A stretch of DNA of 57,832 bases, from contig JACRIR010000265.1 in the NCBI GenBank assembly GCA_016215705.1, forward strand, positions 1 through 57,832, read 5' to 3'. The notes beneath the pieces were generated by a model. It was not told where the DNA came from and ran no database searches. It worked only from the letters and a program-made list of their open reading frames with translations. Positions 43,348 through 52,410 of the stretch are shown in pieces (positions within the stretch are counted from its first letter, which is position 1; each line of letters opens with the position of its first letter). Made by a program: the position numbers and the translations under genes. This stretch comes from Candidatus Poribacteria bacterium. GTDB taxonomy: Bacteria; Abyssobacteria; SURF-5.

Positions 43348-45141
43348 CTATTCGGCTGGTGGAAGATAGGGCATCATGCGCTGCCGTTCGCGATCATATT
43401 GGATAACAAGCGTGTCGGCTTGTTCAAGTACGCGTGCGAGTTCTTCGCGTGTGACCGCCCGGAAGGAAAGGAATGCGGTTCCGCCGTCGAGCGTGACCGA
43501 CTCCACGTTCTTGCCCTCGAGGCCGGAAATAGCAGCCAGTGGATAGGCAATCGAAGTGGTCAACAGCGGCGCGCCATAGAAGTCGTTTCCCATAAGCCAC
43601 GCGGGTTGATTCACTACGAGAATCTGCTGTTCTTCCGGATGCAATGAAATGAGCTCTGCGGCCGAAGTGACAGCGCCATGTATCATCGCACTGCCTTGTC
43701 GCCACACATCAATTAACGACGCAACGTGCCGCTGCCCCTGCAGAGCCATGCACACAAAGATCAATGCCGCCCCAAGTTGACCGAGGCGCCTTCCCGAATC
43801 GGTGACGGGACTTGGGCCGGAAAGGAAGAGACGCGCGATTCGAGATGAGGCCGCGCTGAGCGTACCCGCCCAGAATATCGACCACCCTATGGATGGAAGA
43901 TAGAAATACCGCGGGCTGGGCTCCGCCACAAGGATTGCCGGCGCGGTAAAGAGTACCGACCACACGAGCATTGTTCGCTCCTGCGGGCCGGCCCTCAAGA
44001 ACAGAAAGAAAACCAACACACAAGCGGATGCGGATATAAGAATTGACAATGTCGGGTTCTGACCCCACCTGCTGAAAACCCAATACAGGGTCATGTTGTT
44101 GAACGGTGAGAGAAAGCAGCATGCAGATACGAAATTTTGGAGAAACTTGAGAGGGAGGACGTTTTGACTGACCACAATTTGCGAGGTGCAGAAATACTTG
44201 ATGAGCATGAGTATCACAACTGCGGCTGAGGGGAAGGCATATGGCTTCAAAAAGTCGAGCCACCCCGGACGGGAACTGAGATGCCGCGTTTCCCCGTTTT
44301 GCGTCAGACCGTAGTACAAGCACGCGCCGATCAGAGGAAGTGAAATCTCATTTGTGAAGATGGCAAGGATGTAAAAGACTGCGAAGCCCCACTGATATTG
44401 CCTGGCGGTGTCCGGACGGCGTTGCAGGAACGAAAGAAAAGAGAGCAAGACAAAAAGCGTTGACAGGAGATAGTTATTGCCCACGAGTGGCCAGACTACG
44501 GGGTCGTAGTTGAGAAAGAAGAACGAGAACAGAATCGCTGAACCGTATGCCTGGAGTCGGCTTCGGGACAACCGCAGAGCCAACAAGTAAACAAGGCATG
44601 AGTTCACCACGTGAAGCGAGATGTTTGCAAAATGGTATATTGACGGTCCGGCCGCCCATATCCAGCGGGGAATCCCCACAGCCAGCATAGCCACAGGAGA
44701 GTAGTGGTAAAGCTCGCGAAAAGGAAGTAGCGCCCTTAGCGGACCCTTTGAGAGCATATTTAGAATATAGTAGTCATCAGCGTAGAACGTGAAGGATATA
44801 GCCTGCCTGTACTCGTAGAAGATGAAGCCGGCCAGAAACAGGAGCCCCCACGGCTTTCTTGAACTTTTCCCGGACGCTGTCAGCGCCCACTGAATCATGG
44901 CGGAATCGGAAAAACGGCGGAGAGCCAAAGCGCTCAGGAGCCAGATGCCGGACGCCACGCCGAAACAGAAAAGCAGGAATCCCAGCGAAGAGAGTTGCCA
45001 CGCTCCCCGGGGCGAAAGCCTTTCGGCCAGAAAGCCGACCGACAGCGCTTTTCCTAAAGCCAAAAAGATTAGCGCCAGAATCCCAAAGCACAGCGCCTTG
45101 CCACTTTCAGCGCAACGGGTCGAGGAATTGTTCACTGTCAC
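43348..45141 (-). CDS. GT-C-like multi-pass membrane protein
   Basis: 597 residues with about 11-12 membrane segments. After the first segments a loop carries FTFYADDYYILNMLSKGPLR with an Asp-Asp pair and an aromatic-rich stretch, as in the first periplasmic loop of GT-C glycosyltransferases (protein O-mannosyltransferase/ArnT type). It then alternates hydrophobic helices and ends in a short soluble domain. Function is inferred from fold pattern only. It probably acts with the YfhO-like protein downstream. The 278 bases between it and the divergent Nudix gene contain no clear promoter. Confidence 0.68.
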   Translation of the reverse strand: MTVNNSSTRCAESGKALCFGILALIFLALGKALSVGFLAERLSPRGAWQLSSLGFLLFCFGVASGIWLLSALALRRFSDSAMIQWALTASGKSSRKPWGLLFLAGFIFYEYRQAISFTFYADDYYILNMLSKGPLRALLPFRELYHYSPVAMLAVGIPRWIWAAGPSIYHFANISLHVVNSCLVYLLALRLSRSRLQAYGSAILFSFFFLNYDPVVWPLVGNNYLLSTLFVLLSFLSFLQRRPDTARQYQWGFAVFYILAIFTNEISLPLIGACLYYGLTQNGETRHLSSRPGWLDFLKPYAFPSAAVVILMLIKYFCTSQIVVSQNVLPLKFLQNFVSACCFLSPFNNMTLYWVFSRWGQNPTLSILISASACVLVFFLFLRAGPQERTMLVWSVLFTAPAILVAEPSPRYFYLPSIGWSIFWAGTLSAASSRIARLFLSGPSPVTDSGRRLGQLGAALIFVCMALQGQRHVASLIDVWRQGSAMIHGAVTSAAELISLHPEEQQILVVNQPAWLMGNDFYGAPLLTTSIAYPLAAISGLEGKNVESVTLDGGTAFLSFRAVTREELARVLEQADTLVIQYDRERQRMMPYLPPAE

Positions 45142-45419
45142 GGGTAATCCAGGGAATCCTTAAGAATATGAAGTTCCAGCGTTTTTCCCCAGTATACAGT
45201 ATCGGGCGACTCCACTCCAAGCGGCCTGGCCGAACCGCCATTGCGAGCGGTTGAGGTCGTTATCGGGGGCAACATAGGGTTTGTGAGGACAAGGTGTGAG
45301 GGCTTTAACTTTAGTCAGCAGTATGTCATAATGTAAGTGCTATCGCCGGGTGGCGTAGCCGCAACCAAAGCTTCGGAACAAGTTCCCAGCCGCATTTTTA
45401 CAGAGAGGTTGTCACCCCT

Positions 45420-46001
45420 ATGTACGTTACAGAAGACATTTTGAAGCAAGTCGAGCTTAAATACGGGAGCCCTGATGTGGCTTGTTTCCACCAGCGCATG
45501 GTGTGGCCGGAATTCGAGCTACTCGTGAACAGCATGAAACATGACCGCGCGCATGACGTCACACTCTTCATTTTTTATGGTTCGGAACTGGTGACGATTC
45601 GGAAACATATGCATCCCGCAGGGGTTTTCAGAGCGCCCAGCGGGGGCTTGCGGCCCGGAGAAGACTTTGAGGAAGGGACTCTGCGCGAGGCTTATGAAGA
45701 GACGGGCCTTCAAGTTCAATTAGATAGATATATTCTGCGCGCGCATGTCACTTTCGTCTATGGCGAGCGCGAGATTCAATGGACGTCCCACGTCTTCACC
45801 GCGAAATATTTGTCGGGCGAGATGATGCCCATCGACACGAAAGAGATTGCCGAGGTAAGACAAGTCAGCATCGAGGAACTTCAGACCGGAATAAGAGACA
45901 GGTTGTTGGCGTCAGGCTCGGGAGGTCTGGCTTATAGAGTTGCGTTGACTGACAAGGTTGTTGAGTTACTTCGACAAGGGCGATTCTTGAATGTCTCCTA
46001 G
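45420..46001 (+). CDS. Nudix hydrolase
   Basis: 193 residues. A full Nudix box is present: Gly-x5-Glu-x7-REAYEETGL, within GGLRPGEDFEEGT and REAYEETGL at about 75-97. It binds magnesium and cleaves nucleoside diphosphate-linked compounds. The substrate class cannot be told from this. A preceding segment (VTIRKHMHPAGVFRAPSGGL) is beta-rich as in the family. It stands alone between the membrane genes and nuoB; a link to NADH metabolism is only suggested by its position. Confidence 0.9.
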   Translation: MYVTEDILKQVELKYGSPDVACFHQRMVWPEFELLVNSMKHDRAHDVTLFIFYGSELVTIRKHMHPAGVFRAPSGGLRPGEDFEEGTLREAYEETGLQVQLDRYILRAHVTFVYGEREIQWTSHVFTAKYLSGEMMPIDTKEIAEVRQVSIEELQTGIRDRLLASGSGGLAYRVALTDKVVELLRQGRFLNVS

Positions 46002-46066
46002 TGTGTTTCTCAGGCCGCGAATAGTTGTGGATTGATTTATTCTGCCAGTTCCCTGACAGTTGACGC

Positions 46067-46564
46067 GTGGCAACGCCGGAAAAGCGAAACATGGACCTGA
46101 GCGACAGAATCTCCAAACAAGTTCTGACCACCAAGCTCGACGAAATTGTGAAGTGGGCCAGAAAACATTCGCTTTGGCCGATGCCTTTCGGAACGGCTTG
46201 TTGCGCGATCGAGCTTATGGCCGTCCTTGCATCCAGATACGACCTCGCCCGTTTCGGCTCCGAGGCGATCCGCTTCTCGCCGAGGCAATCCGACCTGATG
46301 ATCGTAGCCGGGCGGGTCTGCAATAAGATGATGCCTGTCCTTCAGCGGATTTATTTGCAGATGCCCGAACCCAAATGGGTTATCGCCATGGGCGCATGCG
46401 CGAGCAGCGGCGGCGTCTTTGATACATACAGCGTGATCCAGGGAATTGACAACTTCATGCCCGTTGACGTTTATATACCGGGCTGTCCGCCCCGGCCCGA
46501 AGCCATCATAGAAGCGGTTCTCATGATTCAGGAAATCATAGCGAAAGAGAGACAAGAGATATAA
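46067..46564 (+). CDS. nuoB: NADH-quinone oxidoreductase subunit B
   Basis: 165 residues (157 from the in-frame ATG at 46091). Ligands for cluster N2 are visible: CysCys in [11 protein letters not shown], Cys in GACASSGG and Cys in PGCPPRPE. It passes electrons to quinone at the top of the peripheral arm. It is the first gene of the nuo operon here; nuoA, which usually precedes it, is found between nuoE and nuoF. Confidence 0.96.
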   Translation: MATPEKRNMDLSDRISKQVLTTKLDEIVKWARKHSLWPMPFGTACCAIELMAVLASRYDLARFGSEAIRFSPRQSDLMIVAGRVCNKMMPVLQRIYLQMPEPKWVIAMGACASSGGVFDTYSVIQGIDNFMPVDVYIPGCPPRPEAIIEAVLMIQEIIAKERQEI

Positions 46565-46581
46565 CGCGGGGGCATAGCAGA

Positions 46582-47166
46582 TTGGAAGTCTACCTGACGC
46601 CCAAGTGCAGGGAAGCGCTCGCAGAGCACCAGATGCAGGCCGTGGGACGCTTGCGGGCGCGTTTTCCGGATGCAGTTCTTGAGCAGACTGAATTTCGCGG
46701 CGAAATGACGCTTGTGGTCAAGAGCGACTCGGTTTTCGACATGGCGCAATTCCTGCGAGACACGCCGGAACTCCTCTATAGGCATCTGGCCGACATAACT
46801 TGCGTTGATCATCTTCATCTCGAATCCGCTTTCGGAAGGTTCTCGGTCGTATATCTGTTCTATTCTTTCAGGTATGGCGACCGCATCCGTCTCAAGGCGT
46901 TTCTTCCGTCGGAAGACCCTCATATCGATTCCCTTGTGCCGCTGTGGCAGACTGCGAATTGGCTCGAGAGGGAAGTCTACGATATGTTCGGTGTGGTCTT
47001 CCGAAATCACCCCGACTTGCGGCGCATACTCATGCCGGAGGATTCAGTTCATTTTCCGCTTCGCAAAGACTATCCGCTGACCGGGAGAGGGGAAAGAGAA
47101 TCTTTCCCATACGTCACACGCGACGGCAGGACTATCGAGAAATCGCGTTCGCCGAGGGCGAGGTGA
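46582..47166 (+). CDS. nuoC: NADH-quinone oxidoreductase subunit C
   Basis: 194 residues with the family signature NWLEREVYDMFGVVFRNHPD and RRILMPEDSVHFPLRKDYPL. It is a peripheral arm subunit that holds the B/D/I module. Start is TTG at 46582. It is separate from nuoD, unlike the fused C-D of E. coli. nuoD begins 2 bases after it. Confidence 0.94.
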   Translation: MEVYLTPKCREALAEHQMQAVGRLRARFPDAVLEQTEFRGEMTLVVKSDSVFDMAQFLRDTPELLYRHLADITCVDHLHLESAFGRFSVVYLFYSFRYGDRIRLKAFLPSEDPHIDSLVPLWQTANWLEREVYDMFGVVFRNHPDLRRILMPEDSVHFPLRKDYPLTGRGERESFPYVTRDGRTIEKSRSPRAR

Positions 47167-47168
47167 AC

Positions 47169-48383
47169 ATGGCGGAAAAACAGACCATTGAACTGCCTGT
47201 GGCCGCTTTTCGGGCAATGCTGCTCAATTTCGGCCCGCAGCATCCGGCCACTCATGGAACACTGCGCATAAAGATGGAACTCGACGGCGAGATTATTACC
47301 AAGGCGACACCTTACATCGGATTCCTCCACAGCGGGTTCGAGAAACTGGGAGAGCATCTGGATTTCAATCAATATGTCACCGTGGCAGACCGGATGAATT
47401 ACATGTCGGCTCTCAACAACGACATCGCGTGGCATCTCGCCGTCGAAAAGCTCTTCGCCGTCGAAGTCCCGAAGCGCTGTCAGTACATCCGCGTGATTCT
47501 TGCTGAACTGAGCCGGATATCCGATCACCTTGTGTTCCTCGGCACGCATGCGCTTGACCTTGGCGCTTTTACCGCGTTTCTCTGGAGCTTCCGCGAGCGC
47601 GAGAAACTTTACGACATCTTCGAGATGATTACCGGCGGAAGAATGACCACAAGCTTTACCCGCGCCGGCGGTCTGTGGGCTGATATGCCGAAAGGCTTCG
47701 ACGACAAAGTTCTCGAGTTCTGCGCCCAATTCCCCGCACGTCTGCAAGAAATAGAAGACTTGCTCACGCGCAACCGCATCTGGATCGACAGGACCAAGGG
47801 AATCGGCGTCATCTCAGGCGAGGAAGCCGTCAGTTATGGGCTTACCGGTCCTTGTCTTCGCGCTTCGGGCGTGGTGTGGGATGTTCGCAAGGCGGAGCCA
47901 TACAGCTCATACGAGGATTTTGATTTCGAGATTCCCTATGGCGAGAATGGCGACGTGTATGACCGCTACCTGGTGCGCCTGGAAGAGATGCGGCAAAGCG
48001 TTCGAATTGCCGAGCAAGCCGTTCGGAATATGCCGTCCGGACCGGTCGACGTCGATCAATCGAAGAAGATTCGACTCCCCCCGAAACAGAAAGTCTACAC
48101 CGAAATGGAATCGCTCATCCACCATTTCGAGTTCATTATGCCGGGGAAAGGCCCGAAACTGCCGGCGGGCGAAGTCTATGTTCCGACGGAATCGCCCAAT
48201 GGCGAGTTGGGTTATTACATAGTGGGTGACGGCAAGAGCAAGAATGCGTATCGGGCGCGGACGCGTCCACCGTCATTTGTGAATTACCAGGCATTTTCGA
48301 AAATGGTCGAGGGACGCCTTGTCGCAGATGCCGTTGCCGTGCTCGGTAGCCTGAACATCATCGCGGCTGAACTCGACCGGTGA
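47169..48383 (+). CDS. nuoD: NADH-quinone oxidoreductase subunit D
   Basis: 404 residues from ATG 47169, preceded by GAGGTGA; the frame is open further upstream into nuoC but a start there is unlikely. Key parts are NFGPQHPATHGTLRIKMELD, GFLHSGFEKL, YVTVADRMNY and RPPSFVNYQAF. It forms the quinone-binding pocket with NuoB. It is descended from the large subunit of [NiFe] hydrogenases but lacks the Cys ligands. Confidence 0.97.
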   Translation: MAEKQTIELPVAAFRAMLLNFGPQHPATHGTLRIKMELDGEIITKATPYIGFLHSGFEKLGEHLDFNQYVTVADRMNYMSALNNDIAWHLAVEKLFAVEVPKRCQYIRVILAELSRISDHLVFLGTHALDLGAFTAFLWSFREREKLYDIFEMITGGRMTTSFTRAGGLWADMPKGFDDKVLEFCAQFPARLQEIEDLLTRNRIWIDRTKGIGVISGEEAVSYGLTGPCLRASGVVWDVRKAEPYSSYEDFDFEIPYGENGDVYDRYLVRLEEMRQSVRIAEQAVRNMPSGPVDVDQSKKIRLPPKQKVYTEMESLIHHFEFIMPGKGPKLPAGEVYVPTESPNGELGYYIVGDGKSKNAYRARTRPPSFVNYQAFSKMVEGRLVADAVAVLGSLNIIAAELDR

Positions 48384-48406
48384 GATGACATCGAGGAAGC
48401 GGATTC

Positions 48407-48916
48407 ATGGTCTGGCCTTCAGAAACCGAAGCAGTGAAACCTGAGAGGCAGGAACTGCCTGCAGGGCTTGTGCTGCAAATAGACGAGCTTCTCAGACACT
48501 ATCCAAACAAGCGTGCGGCCCTGATACCGGCGCTTCACAAATGTCAGGACCATTTCGGGCACATTCCCGGTGGCGTGGCGCTTGCTTTGTCCGAGCACAT
48601 GGGGTTGGCGCCCAGTTGCGTCGCAGACACGATATCTTTCTATTCCATGTTGCGGATGAAGCCGGTCGGCAAGTTCCACATCGAGGTTTGTCAGACGATT
48701 TCATGTGCGCTTCGCGGGGCCGATTCGCTCGCTGATTATCTCGTTATGAAACTCGGGATCGGGTTTGGCGAGGTCACCCGTGACGGAAAGTTCTCGCTGG
48801 GAAAAGTGGAGTGCATTGGCGCTTGCGAGCAAGCGCCCGCGATACTTATCAATAATGAGCTATACGGGAACCTGAACAAGGAGCGAATTGAAGAGATTCT
48901 AGGGGGACTGCAATAG
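48407..48916 (+). CDS. nuoE: NADH-quinone oxidoreductase subunit E
   Basis: 169 residues. Thioredoxin-like [2Fe-2S] ligands are Cys-x4-Cys in CQTISCALRG and Cys-x3-Cys in CIGACEQAP. The N-terminal helical part has YPNKRAALIPALHKCQDHFG. It works with NuoF in the NADH-oxidising module. GAGGAAG lies 7 bases before the ATG. Confidence 0.95.
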   Translation: MVWPSETEAVKPERQELPAGLVLQIDELLRHYPNKRAALIPALHKCQDHFGHIPGGVALALSEHMGLAPSCVADTISFYSMLRMKPVGKFHIEVCQTISCALRGADSLADYLVMKLGIGFGEVTRDGKFSLGKVECIGACEQAPAILINNELYGNLNKERIEEILGGLQ

Positions 48917-48946
48917 GAGACGCCGTTTTGGTACGGTGCGATATCT

Positions 48947-49312
48947 ATGCTAAGTGACTATATTCCGATCCTCGTAATGTTCGTTTTCGTGTTCGGGTTT
49001 GCCGCATTCAGCCTGATTATCACTCACATTTTCGGTCCGCGGAGGGCCGGCCGCGAAAAGCTCGAGCCCTATGAGTCGGGTATGCCTCCCCTTGGCGAAA
49101 CGCATCGGCGGACATCAGTCAAATACTATCTTTTCGCAATGTTCTTTATCATATTCGACGTTGAAGTGATTTTCCTGTATCCATGGGCGGTCATTTTCAA
49201 GAAATACGTCGCGGATACTCCATTGATACTTATGGAGATGTTTACATTCCTGATCGTGTTGATTGTCGGCCTCGTTTACGTCTGGCGCAAGGGCGGTCTC
49301 GAGTGGGAGTAA
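48947..49312 (+). CDS. nuoA: NADH-quinone oxidoreductase subunit A
   Basis: 121 residues with three membrane segments (about 7-28, 61-82, 90-110). Conserved GPRRAGREKLEPYESGMPPL and KYYLFAMFFIIFDVEVIFLY are typical of subunit A, which binds near the quinone channel. It sits between nuoE and nuoF, not at the head of the operon where nuoA is normally found. Downstream nuoF begins within 6 bases. Confidence 0.95.
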   Translation: MLSDYIPILVMFVFVFGFAAFSLIITHIFGPRRAGREKLEPYESGMPPLGETHRRTSVKYYLFAMFFIIFDVEVIFLYPWAVIFKKYVADTPLILMEMFTFLIVLIVGLVYVWRKGGLEWE

Positions 49313-49317
49313 CCTCA

Positions 49318-50613
49318 GTGGAACCGGTTCTGCTTGCGAAGCGACACATTGAAAACTCAACGGACATCAATATTGCCATCGGGGAAGGCGCTTACAAAGC
49401 GCTGCAAAAAGTCTTGACGGCGATGTCGCCGCCGCAGGTTCACAAGGAGGTCATGGATGCTGTTCTTCGCGGCCGTGGCGGCGCCGGATTTCCGGCCGGT
49501 CTCAAGTGGAAATTCCTTGACAAGAACCCGAAGAGAACGCGCTACTTATGCTGCAATGCCGATGAAAGCGAGCCGGGCACGTTCAAAGACCGGGTGATCA
49601 TGGAGACCGACCCGCACATGCTCATCGAGGGGATGATCATAGCCTGCTATGCGATTGACGCGCATGCGGGCTACATATTTCTGCGCGGCGAGTACGCCAA
49701 CTCCTTCCGTATTCTCACTAAAGCAATTGCGCAGGCCCGCGAGCACGGATTTCTCGGGGACAACGTGCTCGGCTCAGGCTTCAATGTCAACATCCACGTC
49801 CACGTAGGCGCGGGCGCTTATATTTGCGGCGAGGAATTGGCTATGCTTGAGTCACTCGGCGGCGCCCGTGGCTGGCCGAGGTTGAAGCCGCCCTATGCCG
49901 CCACTCGCGGACTTTTCTACGAGCCGACCGTTGTCAATAACGTTGAGACATTGGCTTGTGTTCCCCACATTGTCCTTCGCGGCGCCGATTGGTTCAAGGG
50001 CATGGGCAGCGAAAACAATTACGGCCCGAAGCTCTACTGCCTCAGCGGCCATGTCAACAAGCCCGGAGTCTATGAACTCCCGATGGGAACCACACTGAAG
50101 CAATTGATTGACCAAAGTGGCGGAGGGATTCCGAACGGCCGCAAACTCAAAGCCGTTCTGCCGGGAGGATCGTCATCGGCGGCGCTTACTGCAGAAGAGG
50201 TGGATGTTCCGATGGATTTCGATTCGATGTCGAAGGCCGGCAGCATGCTCGGCTCGGCCGGGATCATTGTCATGGATGATTCTACGTGCATGGTGAACGC
50301 CTGCTGGAACGTGGCCCGTTTCTATGCCCATGAATCCTGCGGGCAGTGTACGCCCTGTCGCGAAGGAACAAACTGGGTGGCTCGTATCCTGGGCCGTATC
50401 GAGCGAGGCCAGGGCGAGCCCGGCGACATCGATATGGCTCTTACAATCTGTGACAATATGCTCGGGCAGACGATCTGTGCTCTGGCCGACGGAGCGGTCT
50501 TTCCAATTCGAAGCATCATTCAGAAATTCAGGGCCGAGTTTGAGCGGCACGTCCGCGACGGCGCATGCCCGTTCGGGGCCAAGAGAAAATGGTACAGCGT
50601 GTTGCCCGAATGA
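49318..50613 (+). CDS. nuoF: NADH-quinone oxidoreductase subunit F
   Basis: 431 residues from GTG 49318, which has GGGAG 8 bases upstream; GTG 49303 is the alternative. NADH-binding GRGGAGFPAGLKW, FMN-binding NADESEPGTFKDR and GAGAYICGEE, and the N3 [4Fe-4S] ligands in ESCGQCTPCREG plus a later Cys (QTICALAD) are all present. It oxidises NADH and passes electrons to FMN and the iron-sulfur chain. Confidence 0.97.
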   Translation: MEPVLLAKRHIENSTDINIAIGEGAYKALQKVLTAMSPPQVHKEVMDAVLRGRGGAGFPAGLKWKFLDKNPKRTRYLCCNADESEPGTFKDRVIMETDPHMLIEGMIIACYAIDAHAGYIFLRGEYANSFRILTKAIAQAREHGFLGDNVLGSGFNVNIHVHVGAGAYICGEELAMLESLGGARGWPRLKPPYAATRGLFYEPTVVNNVETLACVPHIVLRGADWFKGMGSENNYGPKLYCLSGHVNKPGVYELPMGTTLKQLIDQSGGGIPNGRKLKAVLPGGSSSAALTAEEVDVPMDFDSMSKAGSMLGSAGIIVMDDSTCMVNACWNVARFYAHESCGQCTPCREGTNWVARILGRIERGQGEPGDIDMALTICDNMLGQTICALADGAVFPIRSIIQKFRAEFERHVRDGACPFGAKRKWYSVLPE

Positions 50614-50641
50614 AATTGCGCTTCATAGTGCTGTCAGGATT

Positions 50642-50733
50642 GTCATTCTGAGGAGCGAAGCGACGAAGAATCTCTCGTTTTCCTGAAAAATTTCGACCTA
50701 TAGGCGGAGATTCTTCGCTTCGCTCAGAATGAC
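50642..50733. repeat. Inverted pair of interspersed repeats between nuoF and nuoG
   Basis: GTCATTCTGAGGAGCGAAGC at 50642-50661 begins a 33-base unit ending at 50674. Its inverted, slightly shorter partner is at 50706-50733 (TTCTTCGCTTCGCTCAGAAT inside), identical to the copy at 3096-3123. The two arms can form a hairpin of about 28 pairs with a 31-base loop in the nuo transcript. The gap between nuoF and nuoG is 181 bases, the longest in the operon. Confidence 0.78.
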
Positions 50734-50756
50734 AAATGGATCGCTCGGAATGACAA

Positions 50757-50773
50757 GTGTCCCCGAACAAGCG
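50757..50773. repeat. Right-half fragment of the long palindrome family
   Basis: GTGTCCCCGAACAAGCG resembles the right arm of the copy at 8018 (GTGTCCCCGAATAAACG). It lacks a left arm. It ends just before the nuoG ribosome-binding site. Confidence 0.5.
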
Positions 50774-50794
50774 GGTTCTTCCTAGGAGTTTGCG

Positions 50795-52405
50795 ATGCCG
50801 GTCATCCGAATAGATCAGCGTGAAATCGAGGCGGACGAAGGGACCACGATCATGCAGGCGGCGGACAAGCTAGGTATCTTTATCCCCCGCTACTGCTATC
50901 ATCCCGGCCTCAGCATCGCAGGCTGCTGCCGGATATGCGGGGTCGAGGTCGAGGATTCTCCCAAGCTGCTTATGGCATGTGCAACTCCCGTCAAGGAAGG
51001 CATGGTTGTTAGAACCGACACCGAACGCGTAAAGATGGGCCAGCGCGCTGTGGAGGAATTCCTTTTGCTAAACCATCCCCTCGATTGTCCTGTTTGCGAT
51101 CAGGCGGGGGAATGCGTCCTTCAGGATTACAGTTTCACCTACGGATTCGGCGAGTCAAGGTTCCGGGAACAGAAAATCAAACAGCGAAAGAAGGACGTTG
51201 GCCGCGACTTGCTTCTGTATGCTGACCGGTGCATCATGTGCACCCGGTGCGTCCGGTTTGCGCACGAAGTTTCGGGCCACGACCAGGTGGGCGTGTTCAA
51301 TCGCGGCGCTCACACGGAGATAGGCGTCTTTCCCGGGATTCGAATCGACGACCTTCTCGCGGGCAACATAGCCGACATCTGTCCCGTAGGCGCTTTCCTG
51401 AGCAAGGACTTCTTGTTCAAGCGCCGTGTGTGGGAACTGAAGAGCACAAAGAGCGTCTGCCCCGCGTGTTCAGTCGGATGCAGCGTGCTTCTGGACCATG
51501 CCGACGGCAGAATTCATCGCCTGCGTCCTCGCCACAATCCGAACGTCAACGGCCATTGGATGTGCGACATCGGGCGCATGGACTATAAAATGGTGGGCAG
51601 CGCCGACCGCCTCAAGAAGCCCTTGGCGCGGAAAAATGGGATGCTCGAAGAAATATCGTGGAGCGACGTGATCGCTTATGCTTCGGGCCGTATCAGGCAA
51701 ATCATCACACGACACGGCGCTGACGCGCTCGCCTTTGTTATTTCTTCCGACGCGACAAACGAAGAGGCACTCACGTTCGCAAAACTTGCGGAAAAGACGG
51801 GCTCGCTGCAAAATCTCCGGTTGCTATCCGGCAAGCGCGGTGAACGGATTGAGTTTGCGGGCGGGTTCGTCATTGAGAGCGACCGTTCTCCGAACGAACA
51901 TGGAGTTCTCGACGTTCTCAAGGAATTCATGCCGCGCGAATCGCAAGAGCGTGTTACCGACCTGGGATCGCTCGCGGGTAAGCGCGGTCTATACATCTTT
52001 TGCGGCTCGCATTCTGACAGGGGATCGATTCAATTGCTGGCACGGGCCGCCGCAGCCGCTGATTTTGCGCTTGTCCATGGGAATGTTTCTTCTCCATTGA
52101 CTGAAGCGGCGACAATGGTTTTGCCGGGCGCGGCATATGCCGAGAAAGAAGGCACGTACACGAATCTGCGAGGGGTAATCCAGCGAATTCATCCTGCATT
52201 TGACCCGCCGGGTGATGCCGGTCACGATTTTGACATTGTGCTTCAGATTGCCGGGGCGATCGGAAATTCGCTTCCGTTTCAGACGGTCGCGGCGGCTTCG
52301 GCCGAGCTTGCGCGAAGACTTCGCGGCTATGTGTCGATGGAACAGACAGGCGATACCGGCTGGGTGAATCCGTACTCTCGAGTCGCGGGCGCAACGAAAG
52401 GCTGA
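50795..52405 (+). CDS. nuoG: NADH-quinone oxidoreductase subunit G (short form)
   Basis: 536 residues; E. coli NuoG is about 900. The N-terminal [2Fe-2S] domain has ligands near Cys34, Cys45, Cys48 and Cys62. Next are the N5-type ligands HPLDCPVCDQAGEC, a [4Fe-4S] group RCIMCTRCVRF with later CPVGA, and an N7-like set CPACSVGC with later WMCDIG. The remaining 270 residues are a reduced molybdopterin-oxidoreductase fold. AGGAG lies 6 bases before the ATG. The molybdopterin part is smaller than usual but a short NuoG is known in other phyla. Confidence 0.93.
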   Translation: MPVIRIDQREIEADEGTTIMQAADKLGIFIPRYCYHPGLSIAGCCRICGVEVEDSPKLLMACATPVKEGMVVRTDTERVKMGQRAVEEFLLLNHPLDCPVCDQAGECVLQDYSFTYGFGESRFREQKIKQRKKDVGRDLLLYADRCIMCTRCVRFAHEVSGHDQVGVFNRGAHTEIGVFPGIRIDDLLAGNIADICPVGAFLSKDFLFKRRVWELKSTKSVCPACSVGCSVLLDHADGRIHRLRPRHNPNVNGHWMCDIGRMDYKMVGSADRLKKPLARKNGMLEEISWSDVIAYASGRIRQIITRHGADALAFVISSDATNEEALTFAKLAEKTGSLQNLRLLSGKRGERIEFAGGFVIESDRSPNEHGVLDVLKEFMPRESQERVTDLGSLAGKRGLYIFCGSHSDRGSIQLLARAAAAADFALVHGNVSSPLTEAATMVLPGAAYAEKEGTYTNLRGVIQRIHPAFDPPGDAGHDFDIVLQIAGAIGNSLPFQTVAAASAELARRLRGYVSMEQTGDTGWVNPYSRVAGATKG

Positions 52406-52410
52406 GAACA

